In this document: positions 19,157 to 27,756 of the stretch, piece after piece
Position numbering within the stretch: the stretch's first letter is position 1
Layout: the number at the start of each line of letters is the position of its first letter
IMG/VR virus record: IMGVR_UViG_3300048929_000167
Coordinates: 1-31,549 of that record
Source of the DNA: a virus
Reading direction: 5' to 3' (one strand)
DNA: 31,549 bases
The notes under the pieces: model-generated
Seen by the model: the letters and a program-made list of their open reading frames with translations, nothing else
Told to the model about the DNA's origin: nothing
Database searches by the model: none
Made by a program: the position numbers and the translations under genes

Positions 19157-19939
19157 ATGAACGAATCTAAAATGATCTGGAAAATTGAACCGTCGCAAAA
19201 GTCGGAGAATGTACATTTGCTTTATATTTATGATGATGTTTCAGCTACGGGAAAGTTCAACTGGATCACTTGGGAATATGATGATTCAGAAACGTCAGCA
19301 AAATATTTCCGTGAAGAACTGGCTAAGATTAGCAACGGAAGTGAAATTGAATTACATATCAATTCTAATGGTGGTTCCGTAAAAGAAGGAACCGCCATTT
19401 ATAATCAATTGGTCCAGCATGAAAGTACGAAAACCGGATATGTAGACGGAGTATCACACAGCGTTGCTTTTCTTATCCTGCAAGCTTGCGATAAGCGAAT
19501 TATGGGGCTTGGCACATCGGCCCTTATACACAATATGTGGATGCAGTGCGAAGGAAATGCATCACAGCTTAGAAAGTATGCGGATGATCTTGACGCTATG
19601 ATGGAATCGAATCGAAAGGTATTCTTGAAAAGGGCCACAATTACAGAAGAAAAATTAATGGAGTTGATGGAGGTAGAAACATACCTTACACCGCAGCAAT
19701 GTCTTGAATACGGGCTTATTGATGAAGTTTCAGGAGAAGCAGATCAAAATTCTATCAATCAGTTAAACCTGACAAGAATTAACCAACTGCAAAGAGAGGT
19801 CACAAATCAAAAACAACTTAGAGAGGAAATAGCGCAGCTAGTTAAAAATGTTCATCAACCAAAAGAGGAAACAGAAACAGAACCAAACCAGAACAGCTTA
19901 TTAAATTTGTTTAAGGGAATGTCCCGGAAAGAAGGTTAA
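19157..19939 (+). CDS. ClpP-like prohead protease
   Basis: A 260-residue serine protease of the ClpP fold that cleaves the capsid scaffold domain. Gly-rich HINSNGGSVKEG is the oxyanion-strand region. The catalytic Ser is Ser102 in DGVSHSVAFLI, the His is His125 in SALIHNMWM, and an Asp lies beyond in the LRKYADDLDAM helix. The end (TLTPQQCLEYGLIDEV-like YLTPQQCLEYGLIDEV) is typical for ClpP. A charged coiled tail follows. Starts with a GAAGGAG ribosome site directly after portal. Confidence 0.92.
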   Translation: MNESKMIWKIEPSQKSENVHLLYIYDDVSATGKFNWITWEYDDSETSAKYFREELAKISNGSEIELHINSNGGSVKEGTAIYNQLVQHESTKTGYVDGVSHSVAFLILQACDKRIMGLGTSALIHNMWMQCEGNASQLRKYADDLDAMMESNRKVFLKRATITEEKLMELMEVETYLTPQQCLEYGLIDEVSGEADQNSINQLNLTRINQLQREVTNQKQLREEIAQLVKNVHQPKEETETEPNQNSLLNLFKGMSRKEG

Positions 19940-19942
19940 AAT

Positions 19943-21139
19943 ATGAAAAATAAAGATGTTTTAGCAATGGAAAAGGCGCAGATTTTACAGAAAATGAATG
20001 CTGCAATACAAGGAAATGATGCGGATGCATTTGCAAAATCATTTGAAGAATTATCCATGAATATTCAGGAAAATGTCATGCATGAGGCTGGAATCATGAG
20101 GCAACAGGCGGACGCTTCTATTTTAGCAGCCAGAGGCGTAAGGCAGCTTACTACAGAAGAAAATGAATATTATCAGAAAGTAATTGAGGCAATGAAGTCC
20201 TCAAATCCTAAGCAGGCATTGACGGAACTTGATGTTGTTATGCCTAAAACAACTATTGATGCTATTTTTGAGGACTTGACAACAGAACATCCGTTACTTG
20301 AAGCTGTTCAGTTTCAGAATACATCCGGTTTAATTGAGATGTTAATCAATGCAAATGGCGAAGAACTGGCTTCATGGGGAACGTTGACAGCAGAGATCAC
20401 AAAAGAATTAACCTCTGGATTTAAAAAGGTAAACATGACGTTAAGTAAATTGTCCGCTTTTTTGCCTGTTGCCAAATCAATGCTTGACCTTGGGCCAGCC
20501 TGGTTAGATCGGTACACAAGAGATATTTTATCGGAAGCACTTGCCAATGGACTTGAAAACGGGATCATTAACGGAACGGGAAAAGATATGCCAATTGGAA
20601 TGAATCGGCAGGTCGGGGAGGGTGTAACCGTAACAGGTGGAGTATACCCGGAAAAAACTCCTGTTGCAGTAACTAGCCTTGATCCGGTAGCGTATGGAAA
20701 TATTCTTGCAAATCTTGCAAAAGGACCAAACGGGAAAACAAGGAAAATTAATAACGTAATTATGGTTATTAACCCGGTAGACTATTTTAAAAAGGTGATG
20801 CCTGCTACAACAATCCGTACACCTGATGGTACATACGTTAACAATGTTCTTCCGTATCCAACCATTATGATACAGTCGGCTCAGATTGCAGAAGGAAAGG
20901 CAATCATTGGACTTGGAAAACGCTATTTTATGGGAATTGGTACAGCTAAATCTGGTAAGATTGAATTTTCCGATGAATATAAATTTCTGGAAGATGAAAG
21001 AATCTATCTTGTTAAACTGTATGGACACGGAGAACCCCTTGATAATGAAGCATTTATGTATTTGGACATTTCCGGGCTGTTGCCACTTGTGCAGGAAGTA
21101 AAAGTAACAGGAACGGTAAAAACCAAAGAACAGGCGTAA
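19943..21139 (+). CDS. Major capsid protein (HK97 fold)
   Basis: A 398-residue capsid protein. The first 90 or so residues are helical and charged (MEKAQILQKMNAAIQGNDADAF) and serve as the scaffolding delta domain normally removed by the protease. Then comes the HK97 core with VMPKTTIDAIFEDL, LTSGFKKVNMTLSKLSAFLPV, a long spine helix around WLDRYTRDILSEALANGLENG and IINGTGKDMPIGM, and beta strands toward the end. It follows the protease by 3 bp. It would be the main structural protein of the head. Confidence 0.93.
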   Translation: MKNKDVLAMEKAQILQKMNAAIQGNDADAFAKSFEELSMNIQENVMHEAGIMRQQADASILAARGVRQLTTEENEYYQKVIEAMKSSNPKQALTELDVVMPKTTIDAIFEDLTTEHPLLEAVQFQNTSGLIEMLINANGEELASWGTLTAEITKELTSGFKKVNMTLSKLSAFLPVAKSMLDLGPAWLDRYTRDILSEALANGLENGIINGTGKDMPIGMNRQVGEGVTVTGGVYPEKTPVAVTSLDPVAYGNILANLAKGPNGKTRKINNVIMVINPVDYFKKVMPATTIRTPDGTYVNNVLPYPTIMIQSAQIAEGKAIIGLGKRYFMGIGTAKSGKIEFSDEYKFLEDERIYLVKLYGHGEPLDNEAFMYLDISGLLPLVQEVKVTGTVKTKEQA

Positions 21140-21147
21140 GGTGAAGT

Positions 21148-21450
21148 ATGGATGAAAACATTCAAACAATCCTTGAAGATGTAAAAAATTACCTTGATAT
21201 TACTTGGGAAGATCCAGAAGGTGATAAAAAGCTTAAAGGCATGGTTTTGCGTGGAGAATCAGCCATAAACGGAAAAGCAGGCGTTGAATTTGATTATTCC
21301 CAGGAAGGTACGCACAGAAGCTTACTATTTCACTATGTAATGTATGAACGCTCTGGAATGCTAAATGACTTTTGGACTAATTATAAACAGGATATCATTG
21401 CATTACAGGTGGAAGAGGAGGTGAGGCGGTTTGCCGAGAGTCAGCAATAA
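21148..21450 (+). CDS. Head-tail connector (gp6-like)
   Basis: A 100-residue adaptor with the helical pattern of HK97 gp6-type connectors: ILEDVKNYLDITWEDPEGDKKLKGMVLRGESAINGKAG, then a long helix LLFHYVMYERSGMLNDFWTNYKQDI. It forms a ring below the portal. It overlaps the next gene by 20 bp. Confidence 0.85.
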   Translation: MDENIQTILEDVKNYLDITWEDPEGDKKLKGMVLRGESAINGKAGVEFDYSQEGTHRSLLFHYVMYERSGMLNDFWTNYKQDIIALQVEEEVRRFAESQQ

Positions 21451-21781
21451 ACAGATGGAGACATTTAACGATGGTCTGATTGAGGTATGTGTGGTAAAGG
21501 AACGATCCATTATTGCAAACCGTCTTAATAAAAAGATACGATTTGGTAATAAAGTTTTAGGGTTTTCCCGTTTTTATAAAGCGAAGGTGGCTTCTGATAC
21601 AGTGGATAAATTAATCTCAATTCCTTCGGTATCCGCAATTCAAAGGGGGGACCTTGTTATACTTGGTTCAGATCAATACAAAATCACTCTGATTCAAGAC
21701 AAATTTGACACGCTGCCACCCAGTAGATACTTGACGTTAGAGCGAGTGAATGTATTGTATAGTGATAAAAGGAGCGGTTAA
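21431..21781 (+). CDS. Head closure / head-tail adaptor protein
   Basis: A 116-residue protein with a TTG start behind AGGAGGTG. Beta-rich pattern (IEVCVVKERSIIANRLNKKIRFG, GFSRFYKAKVASDTVDKLISIP, RGDLVILGSDQYKITLIQDK), as in head-closure stopper proteins that follow gp6 in siphophages. An ATG at 21455 is possible but has no ribosome site. Confidence 0.82.
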   Translation: MPRVSNKQMETFNDGLIEVCVVKERSIIANRLNKKIRFGNKVLGFSRFYKAKVASDTVDKLISIPSVSAIQRGDLVILGSDQYKITLIQDKFDTLPPSRYLTLERVNVLYSDKRSG

Positions 21782-21783
21782 GA

Positions 21784-22167
21784 ATGTCAAAAGGAAAAGG
21801 GCAGATTAAAATTAATGGCTTAGCAGATGCGATTATGAAAGAACTTGAACAGTATGCAGAAGTGACAACCGAAAGTGTGAAGCAAGGAACAAAGAAGGTC
21901 ACACAAGATGCAGTAAATGAACTTAAAGCAACCTCTCCCAAAAAGTCGGGTGATTATGCGAAAAGCTGGAAAAGTAAAGTTACAAGTCAAAATAGCCATT
22001 CCATAAATTACGTAATTTACGCAGGAGACGGGCAGTATCGTTTAACACACCTGCTTGAAAAAGGTCATGCAAAGCGTGGAGGTGGCCGAGTGCAGGCGCA
22101 GCCCCATATTGCTCCTGTAGAGAAACTCTGTGTTGATAAACTAATGGAGGAAATGAAAAAACTGTGA
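21784..22167 (+). CDS. HK97 gp10-like tail/neck protein
   Basis: A 127-residue protein with the gp10 family core: TESVKQGTKKVTQDAVNELKATSPKKSGDYAKSWKSKV and the signature RLTHLLEKGHAKRGGGRVQAQPHIAPV. In HK97-type phages this gene lies between head closure and tail terminator and takes part in joining head and tail. It overlaps the next gene by 4 bp. Confidence 0.92.
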   Translation: MSKGKGQIKINGLADAIMKELEQYAEVTTESVKQGTKKVTQDAVNELKATSPKKSGDYAKSWKSKVTSQNSHSINYVIYAGDGQYRLTHLLEKGHAKRGGGRVQAQPHIAPVEKLCVDKLMEEMKKL

Positions 22168-22493
22168 GCATTGAAGAAATCAAACAAATGCTTGGTGAAA
22201 CGGGAATTGAATACCGTTATCATCATTTTGAAACGGAGGAAGCAATTGTACCTCCGTTTTTAGTTTGGGTTTTGCCTGGATCAAATAATTATATGGCAGA
22301 TGGAATCGTATACCAAGGGATTCAGGAATTAGATTTAGAATTATATACAGATTCTAAGAATTTTAAATTAGAAAAAGCTATAGAAAGCGTGCTAAAAAAA
22401 CATGGATTAGCTTGGAATAAAACGGAACTATTTATTGAATCAGAAAGCTTGTATGAAGTTCTATATGAAATGGAGGTATTAGTAAATGAATAA
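22164..22493 (+). CDS. Tail terminator / tail completion protein
   Basis: A 109-residue protein with a GTG start. SIEEIKQMLGETGIEYRYHHF, PPFLVWVLPGSNNYMADGIVYQGIQELDLELYTD and the final YEVLYEMEVLV match the short alpha/beta tail-terminator proteins of Gram-positive siphophages. These cap the tail tube and fix its length together with the tape measure. It overlaps the tail tube gene by 8 bp. Confidence 0.82.
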   Translation: MSIEEIKQMLGETGIEYRYHHFETEEAIVPPFLVWVLPGSNNYMADGIVYQGIQELDLELYTDSKNFKLEKAIESVLKKHGLAWNKTELFIESESLYEVLYEMEVLVNE

Positions 22494-23058
22494 AGTTAAA
22501 TACAATTTAAAAAATACGCATTATGCAAAAATAACCGTAGGGACAGATGGTAAAGTTACATTTGCACCACCTGTTCCAATTCCGGGATCGGTAAGCATTG
22601 CCCTTGATGCACAGGGAGATATTACACCATTTCATGCAGATGGGATTGTGTATTATAAATCTGCTGCAAATAATGGATATGAAGGTGACCTGGAAATTGC
22701 GTTAGTTCCTGAAAGCTTCCGTATAGATATTCTGGCGGAAAAATTGGACTCAAAAAAAGTACTGATTGAAAATTCAGAAGCTAAAGCATCCGCTTTTGCT
22801 TTACTGTTTGAGTTTGATGGTGATGAAAAAGCAATTCGGCATGTGTTATATAATTGCGTATCCACAAGGCCGTCATTGGAATCACAAACAAAAGAGGATA
22901 CTATCGAGCCAGTTACCGAAACACTTACTATTTCCGCAACACCTTTATCAAATGGAAACGTAAAGGCCAGGACTGGAAATGAAACTGATACAACGGCATA
23001 TAGCGGCTGGTATGATGAAGTATATGAGTCACCTACAGAAACGGGGACAGGAGAATGA
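22486..23058 (+). CDS. Major tail (tube) protein, phi13 type
   Basis: A 190-residue tube subunit. VKYNLKNTHYAKITVGTDGKVTFAPPVPIPGSVSIALDAQGD is the usual start of phi13-family major tail proteins; DGIVYYKSAANNGYEGDLEIALVPESF follows, and a beta-sandwich core ends with ETLTISATPLSNGNVKARTG. A GGAGGT ribosome site precedes it. Order and size agree with the tail tube position. Confidence 0.9.
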   Translation: MNKVKYNLKNTHYAKITVGTDGKVTFAPPVPIPGSVSIALDAQGDITPFHADGIVYYKSAANNGYEGDLEIALVPESFRIDILAEKLDSKKVLIENSEAKASAFALLFEFDGDEKAIRHVLYNCVSTRPSLESQTKEDTIEPVTETLTISATPLSNGNVKARTGNETDTTAYSGWYDEVYESPTETGTGE

Positions 23059-23429
23059 TAAAAAAAGAAATTGAAGTAGATGGAAAGCTGGTGCCTTTTA
23101 GGGCATCGGCTACTATTCCAAGATTATACCGGGCGCAGTTTAAACGGGATATTTTTAAAGACCTTTTAAAACTAGCTAATGCTACTGAGAGGAATAAAAA
23201 CGATTCAAGCGAACTTCCCATTGAAGATTTGGAAATGTTTGAAAACGCAGCTTATATTATGGCAAAACATGCAGACCCAACGCAGCCAGGCACACCGGAA
23301 GAATGGCTTGATCAGTTTGATACATTTTCTATTTATTCAGTATTGCCGCAGATTTTGGACCTATGGAACCTCAACACATATACGGAATCTGAATTAAAAA
23401 AAAAGCGAGACCAAGTAGCAGGCGGATGA
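23055..23429 (+). CDS. Tail assembly chaperone, short form (gpG-like)
   Basis: A 124-residue chaperone that should coat the tape measure during tail assembly. Helical core: ATIPRLYRAQFKRDIFKDLLKLA, then DLEMFENAAYIMAKHADPTQPGTPEEWLDQFD, then SVLPQILDLWN. It starts with ATG overlapping the tail tube stop and ends at a TGA that overlaps the next short frame. Near its end a run of nine A (23396-23404) permits a -1 shift into the next frame, giving a fusion of about 178 residues. Confidence 0.88.
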   Translation: MIKKEIEVDGKLVPFRASATIPRLYRAQFKRDIFKDLLKLANATERNKNDSSELPIEDLEMFENAAYIMAKHADPTQPGTPEEWLDQFDTFSIYSVLPQILDLWNLNTYTESELKKKRDQVAGG

Positions 23430-23438
23430 CAACACCGC
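23396..23438 (+). other. Programmed -1 frameshift site of the tail chaperone
   Basis: In the short-form frame the sequence A AAA AAA AAG (23396-23405) offers two overlapping slippery heptamers. A hairpin with GCGG (23422-23425) and CCGC (23435-23438) lies downstream, on the overlapping stop/start. A shift here joins gpG to the following frame without an intervening stop, as known for the G-GT pair of lambda and most long-tailed phages. Confidence 0.8.
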
Positions 23439-23590
23439 TTTTTTTATTGCGTGCGGTGCAGTTAGGCGTAACAGTCAGTGACATGGATCTCCTGACAATT
23501 GGCTTAATCATGGATATGTACACGGAAAGCATGAACGATAATGAAAAATATCCAGGCATGGCAACGCAGAAAGATTTTGATAAATTTTAG
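23426..23590 (+). CDS. Tail assembly chaperone extension (gpT-like frame)
   Basis: A 54-codon frame from an ATG that overlaps the gpG stop: MTTPLFLLRAVQLGVTVSDM, then DLLTIGLIMDMYTESMNDN. The sequence LTIGLIMDMYTE is the typical core of gpT-type extensions, which bind the tape measure. It is most likely made as the C-terminus of the frameshift product (about 23055-23590) rather than from its own start, since no ribosome site is present. Confidence 0.85.
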   Translation: MTTPLFLLRAVQLGVTVSDMDLLTIGLIMDMYTESMNDNEKYPGMATQKDFDKF

Positions 23591-23602
23591 GAAGGTGGTA
23601 TT

Positions 23603-26600
23603 TTGGCTGATAGAATCAAAGGAATTACGATTGAAATAGGTGGAGATACCACCGGACTAAATAAAGCACTAGGCAGTGTAAACAAAGAAATACGGGATAC
23701 CCAGTCTCAACTTAAAGATGTAGATCGTCTTTTAAAACTTGATCCATCCAACGTTGAACTGCTATCACAAAAGCAATCATTATTAACCACTGCGATTGAG
23801 GACACTAGTAAAAAATTAGATGTCATGAAAGATGCAGAGCGGCAAGCACAAGCGCAGTTCGAGCAGGGAAAAATAAGTCAGCAGCAGTATGATGCTCTTA
23901 AAAGAGAAATTATTGAGACAGAACAAAAGCTTGGAAGCTTGGAACAACAGGCAGAAAGTGCAAATGATGCGCTTAAACAAGCTGGGGCCGCTGGCAAAGA
24001 ATTTGATGATCTGGGGAATAAAATTTCAGACGCAGAGAAAAAGGCCGTATCGTTTGGAACTGTCCTTAGCGGAAACCTTGCATCGGAAGCAATAACCGGG
24101 GCGGTATCTAATCTTAAAGATCAGTTTAACAATTTGAAAAATGATCTGGTAAGTTATGCACTGGAAAGCGAAAATGCAACAAAAAAGGCAACTGCTTATT
24201 TTGGAGAAACGGGAGCAGCGGCAGAGCAGACACAGAAGGTAATTAAGGACGTTTATCAAGCCGGAGTAGGCGAAAGCATGGATCAGGTCGCAGATGCGGT
24301 CATGAGCGTGAAGAAAAACCTTGATAATCTGTCCGAAACGGACATGAAGAACCTGACGGAGCAGGCTCTTACACTAGACGGTCTTTATGGAATAGATATG
24401 AACGAAACATTAAGGGGAGTAAACTCCTTAATGCAGCAGTTTGGGCTTGATGCGCAGACAGCTATGGACTACATTGTGTCAGGAACACAAAACGGCCTAG
24501 ATAAAACCAGTGAACTAGGGGATAACCTGGCAGAGTATTCCGGTAAATTTGCGCAGGCCGGATACAGTGCGGAAGAATATTTTCAGCTGCTTAATAACGG
24601 TCTGGACGGTGGAGCATATAACCTTGATAAAGTAAACGATGCCATAAATGAGGTAACCACAAGATTGGCAGATGGTACAATTGGGGATTCCATCGGAACA
24701 TATAGCAAAAATACTCAAAGTTTGTTTGAGCAATGGAAAAAGGGTGGAGCCACACAAAAACAGGTAGTTGATTCCGTTGTAAGTGATATAAAAAATACCA
24801 CTTCACAGCAAGATGCGCTTAATATGGCTGCAAAAGCATTCGGCACAATGGCGGAAGATGGTAACCTAAAGTTTATAAATTCTTTATCAAGTGTAGGGGA
24901 TACCTATAAAGATGTATCGGGTAAATCTAATGAATTTTTAGATGCAACAACAACAAAGCAGCAGAAATTTAATGCTACAATCCGGCAAGCAAAGGAAAGC
25001 GTTGCCCCGTTAGTAGCGGAACTATCTGATCTTGCAACTACATTAATTTATTCTTTACAACCTAAAGTTACATCCGTTATTGATAAAGTAAAGCAGTTTA
25101 CCACATGGTTCAAAAATTTAAGTGATGCTCAAAAGGAAAATGTAATAAAAGTGGTGGCCCTTGTTACCTCGCTAGGCCCATTACTAGCAATTCTAGGGCA
25201 AGTCGGGGCAGGCGTTGGTGCAGTTGTTACGGTAATATCAACAATGAGTACTGCTTTCGCCGCCCTTGGTGTCGCAGGAGGTCCTGTATTATTGGCGGTT
25301 GCTGCAATCGGTGCCTTAATTTTAATTATTAAAGATGCACAAAGCCAGACCAATGAATATAAGGAAGAAGCCAGGGCCTTAACAGAACAGGAGAAGCAAA
25401 ACAAAGATGCTGTAGAAGGTTTAAATACCTCTTATCAGCAGATGAACGAACAAAGGTTAGCGGCAACTCAAACAGCCCAGTCACAGGCACAGCATGAAGA
25501 GGATTTACTAGCAGAATTAAAAAGCATTACGGATGAAAATGGTAAAGTTAAAAAGGGTTATGAACAAAGGGCTAATTTTATCACGGGACAGCTTGCGGAT
25601 GCGCTTGGTATTGAAATCAAAATGACAGGAGATCAAATCCAGAATTATAAGGATTTGACCGATAGTATAGATAAGCTGATTTTAAAAAAAGAAGCAAATG
25701 CATTGCTAAGTGCAAATGAAGCAGAATATGCAGAAGCTATAAAGAACCGGACAGACGCTTTCATGAATTATAATCAAGCGCAGAAAGATGTTGAGGACAC
25801 AACAAAGAAACTTGCGGATGCACAGCAAACTCTCAATGAAGAAGTAGCAGCCATAACTGACAATCCATTTTACGACTGGACAGATGTTAATCGGGCAGAT
25901 GCGGCGGTTGAGGGATACAGAGAAAAACTAAAAGAATTGAAGCAGACTCTATCAGAGGCACAGGATTCTTATGTTGGATATAATACAACAATTCAAAATT
26001 ACGAAGGATTGAGCGCTGCTATTATTTCAGGGAATCAGCAAGCAATTTCGGATGCAATAACAAATACAGCAAACCAATTTCAGACCGCAGAAACAGCTAC
26101 AAGGGATTCGCTGGAACGCCAGACCCAAACGTTCACAGAAAAATATGAATCTATGAAAGCCGCCGTTGAACAGGGTGCACCGGGAATCACACAAGCACAA
26201 GTCGACCAAATGGCGCAGCTTGTAGAGAAAAGTAAGTTAGAACTTGATAAATTACCCGAGGTTGTAAGTAATGCTATTTCGAGAGCAGTAACCGCAGCAA
26301 GTGAAGGAAAGATCAATTTCCAAAATGTAGGTAACGATTTATCCGCAGGATTAACGCAAGGTATAGCAGCAGGGCAAGGAAATGTCATAGCAACTGCGGC
26401 AGCAATGGCAGCGGCAAGTATAGAGGCTGCAAGAACAACGTTAGACAGCCATTCGCCTTCACGAGTTATGGACAGTATAGGGCACGATTTTGATTCCGGT
26501 TTTGCAAATGGTATCAGTTCGGGTCAAGGCGGAGTGGTAGCTAACGTACTAAGCTTAATAACCGCAATGACAGCACCTTTAACTAATTTATTAACGCAAG

Positions 26601-27049
26601 CCTTTACCTGGGGTTCTGATATGATGGAAGGTTTTACAAATGGTATTAATTCAAAAGTCGGAAATGTTACAAATGCCATTAAAGGTGTAGCAGAAAAATT
26701 AACGTCTTATATTCACTTTTCAAGGCCGGATGTAGGGCCTTTAAGGGAATATGAAAAGTGGATGCCAGATATGATGATGGGATTATCCAAAGGAATAAAA
26801 GACAATGCGTGGAGGATTACCGATCAGCTAAAAGGACTTACCGGGAATATGTCTTACATGCTTAATGGAGATTCTTCTGGAGGCGTTGACTTGTCAGGAA
26901 TTGAAGGGATACTTAATTACTACCTACCAAACATAAACACAGGAAACACGATTGTGCTTGATGATGGGACTCTGGTTGGAAAGATGATGCCTAACATTGA
27001 TTCCGGGCTTACTGGATATAAAGAAACGGCAGGAAGGACAGGGACATGA
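23603..27049 (+). CDS. Tail tape measure protein
   Basis: At 1148 residues the longest gene here, setting tail length. The TTG start has AGGAAGGTGG before it. The N-terminus is a coiled-coil rich region (RIKGITIEIGGDTTGLNKAL, QSQLKDVDRLLKLDPSNVEL, typical of TP901-1/phi-type tape measures). A TP901 core follows with QVADAVMSVKKNLDNLSETDM. Hydrophobic helices lie at about residues 510-580 (VIKVVALVTSLGPLLAILG, GPVLLAVAAIGALILII), and Gly-rich GxG repeats near 915-980 include HSPSRVMDSIGHDF. No lysozyme or peptidase domain was seen by eye. It follows the tail chaperone and precedes Dit. Confidence 0.94.
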   Translation: MADRIKGITIEIGGDTTGLNKALGSVNKEIRDTQSQLKDVDRLLKLDPSNVELLSQKQSLLTTAIEDTSKKLDVMKDAERQAQAQFEQGKISQQQYDALKREIIETEQKLGSLEQQAESANDALKQAGAAGKEFDDLGNKISDAEKKAVSFGTVLSGNLASEAITGAVSNLKDQFNNLKNDLVSYALESENATKKATAYFGETGAAAEQTQKVIKDVYQAGVGESMDQVADAVMSVKKNLDNLSETDMKNLTEQALTLDGLYGIDMNETLRGVNSLMQQFGLDAQTAMDYIVSGTQNGLDKTSELGDNLAEYSGKFAQAGYSAEEYFQLLNNGLDGGAYNLDKVNDAINEVTTRLADGTIGDSIGTYSKNTQSLFEQWKKGGATQKQVVDSVVSDIKNTTSQQDALNMAAKAFGTMAEDGNLKFINSLSSVGDTYKDVSGKSNEFLDATTTKQQKFNATIRQAKESVAPLVAELSDLATTLIYSLQPKVTSVIDKVKQFTTWFKNLSDAQKENVIKVVALVTSLGPLLAILGQVGAGVGAVVTVISTMSTAFAALGVAGGPVLLAVAAIGALILIIKDAQSQTNEYKEEARALTEQEKQNKDAVEGLNTSYQQMNEQRLAATQTAQSQAQHEEDLLAELKSITDENGKVKKGYEQRANFITGQLADALGIEIKMTGDQIQNYKDLTDSIDKLILKKEANALLSANEAEYAEAIKNRTDAFMNYNQAQKDVEDTTKKLADAQQTLNEEVAAITDNPFYDWTDVNRADAAVEGYREKLKELKQTLSEAQDSYVGYNTTIQNYEGLSAAIISGNQQAISDAITNTANQFQTAETATRDSLERQTQTFTEKYESMKAAVEQGAPGITQAQVDQMAQLVEKSKLELDKLPEVVSNAISRAVTAASEGKINFQNVGNDLSAGLTQGIAAGQGNVIATAAAMAAASIEAARTTLDSHSPSRVMDSIGHDFDSGFANGISSGQGGVVANVLSLITAMTAPLTNLLTQAFTWGSDMMEGFTNGINSKVGNVTNAIKGVAEKLTSYIHFSRPDVGPLREYEKWMPDMMMGLSKGIKDNAWRITDQLKGLTGNMSYMLNGDSSGGVDLSGIEGILNYYLPNINTGNTIVLDDGTLVGKMMPNIDSGLTGYKETAGRTGT

Positions 27050-27756
27050 GCAGTATATTTAAAAGTGTGAAATTAAATAATACTCATATGCTCAATGACT
27101 TGGGGCTTGCATTATCACGGGCGGATTGCGTGCAGCCCCCTGAACCAAAAACAAATATTATTGATATACCTGGAGCAGATGGCCTAATGGACCTCACGGA
27201 GAGTCTTGTGGGCCGTACGCTCTACAATAACCGCATCATAACAATGGAATTTGGTAGGGGACTTGGGAGAAACGAGTGGCCTACCATGTATAGTAAGATT
27301 CAAAGCTTATTCCACGGTAAGATGGTGAAATTGGTCTTTGATGATGATGCGGAGTATTATTATTCAGGCCGGGCAACCCTATCCGATTATGCAAGGACAC
27401 AAACACTTGGAACCATGACAATTATGGTAAGTGCAGACCCTTACAAATATGAAATGTATGGTGGCCTTGATAATTGGTTGTGGGACCCGTTTAATTTCCA
27501 AACGGGAGTTATCAGAAATTATAAGAATCTGGTTGTATCCGGCAGCAGGGATGTAAGAATTATAGGGAGAGACAAAACCATAATTCCTATTATAATTTCA
27601 AGTGCGGCAATGACCGTTACTTATAAAGGAGTAACCTACAACATAGTAGCAGGAAACAATAAAATTTATGATATTGAAATTGGAGTCGGTGAAAGTGTGC
27701 TTACATTCACTGGAAACGGGACCATATCAGTTGACTACAGGGGAGGAATTTTATAA
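27046..27756 (+). CDS. Distal tail protein (Dit)
   Basis: A 236-residue tail-tip hub protein. SIFKSVKLNNTHMLNDLGLALSR opens the N-terminal ring domain, with DIPGADGLMDLTESL and TLYNNRIITMEF, then LVFDDDAEYYYSGRATLSDYARTQTLGTMTIMVSADPYKYEM, a classic Dit pattern. The C-terminal half is a galectin-like beta sandwich (VSGSRDVRIIG...VTYKGVTYNIVAG). ATGA overlap with the tape measure gene. It links the tube to the baseplate. Confidence 0.92.
   Translation: MSSIFKSVKLNNTHMLNDLGLALSRADCVQPPEPKTNIIDIPGADGLMDLTESLVGRTLYNNRIITMEFGRGLGRNEWPTMYSKIQSLFHGKMVKLVFDDDAEYYYSGRATLSDYARTQTLGTMTIMVSADPYKYEMYGGLDNWLWDPFNFQTGVIRNYKNLVVSGSRDVRIIGRDKTIIPIIISSAAMTVTYKGVTYNIVAGNNKIYDIEIGVGESVLTFTGNGTISVDYRGGIL

Noticed and set aside
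20528-21169. Long open frame on the minus strand (213 codons)
   Set aside because: It lies wholly opposite the major capsid gene, is rich in Cys/Phe/His runs typical of antisense reading, and has no ribosome site.
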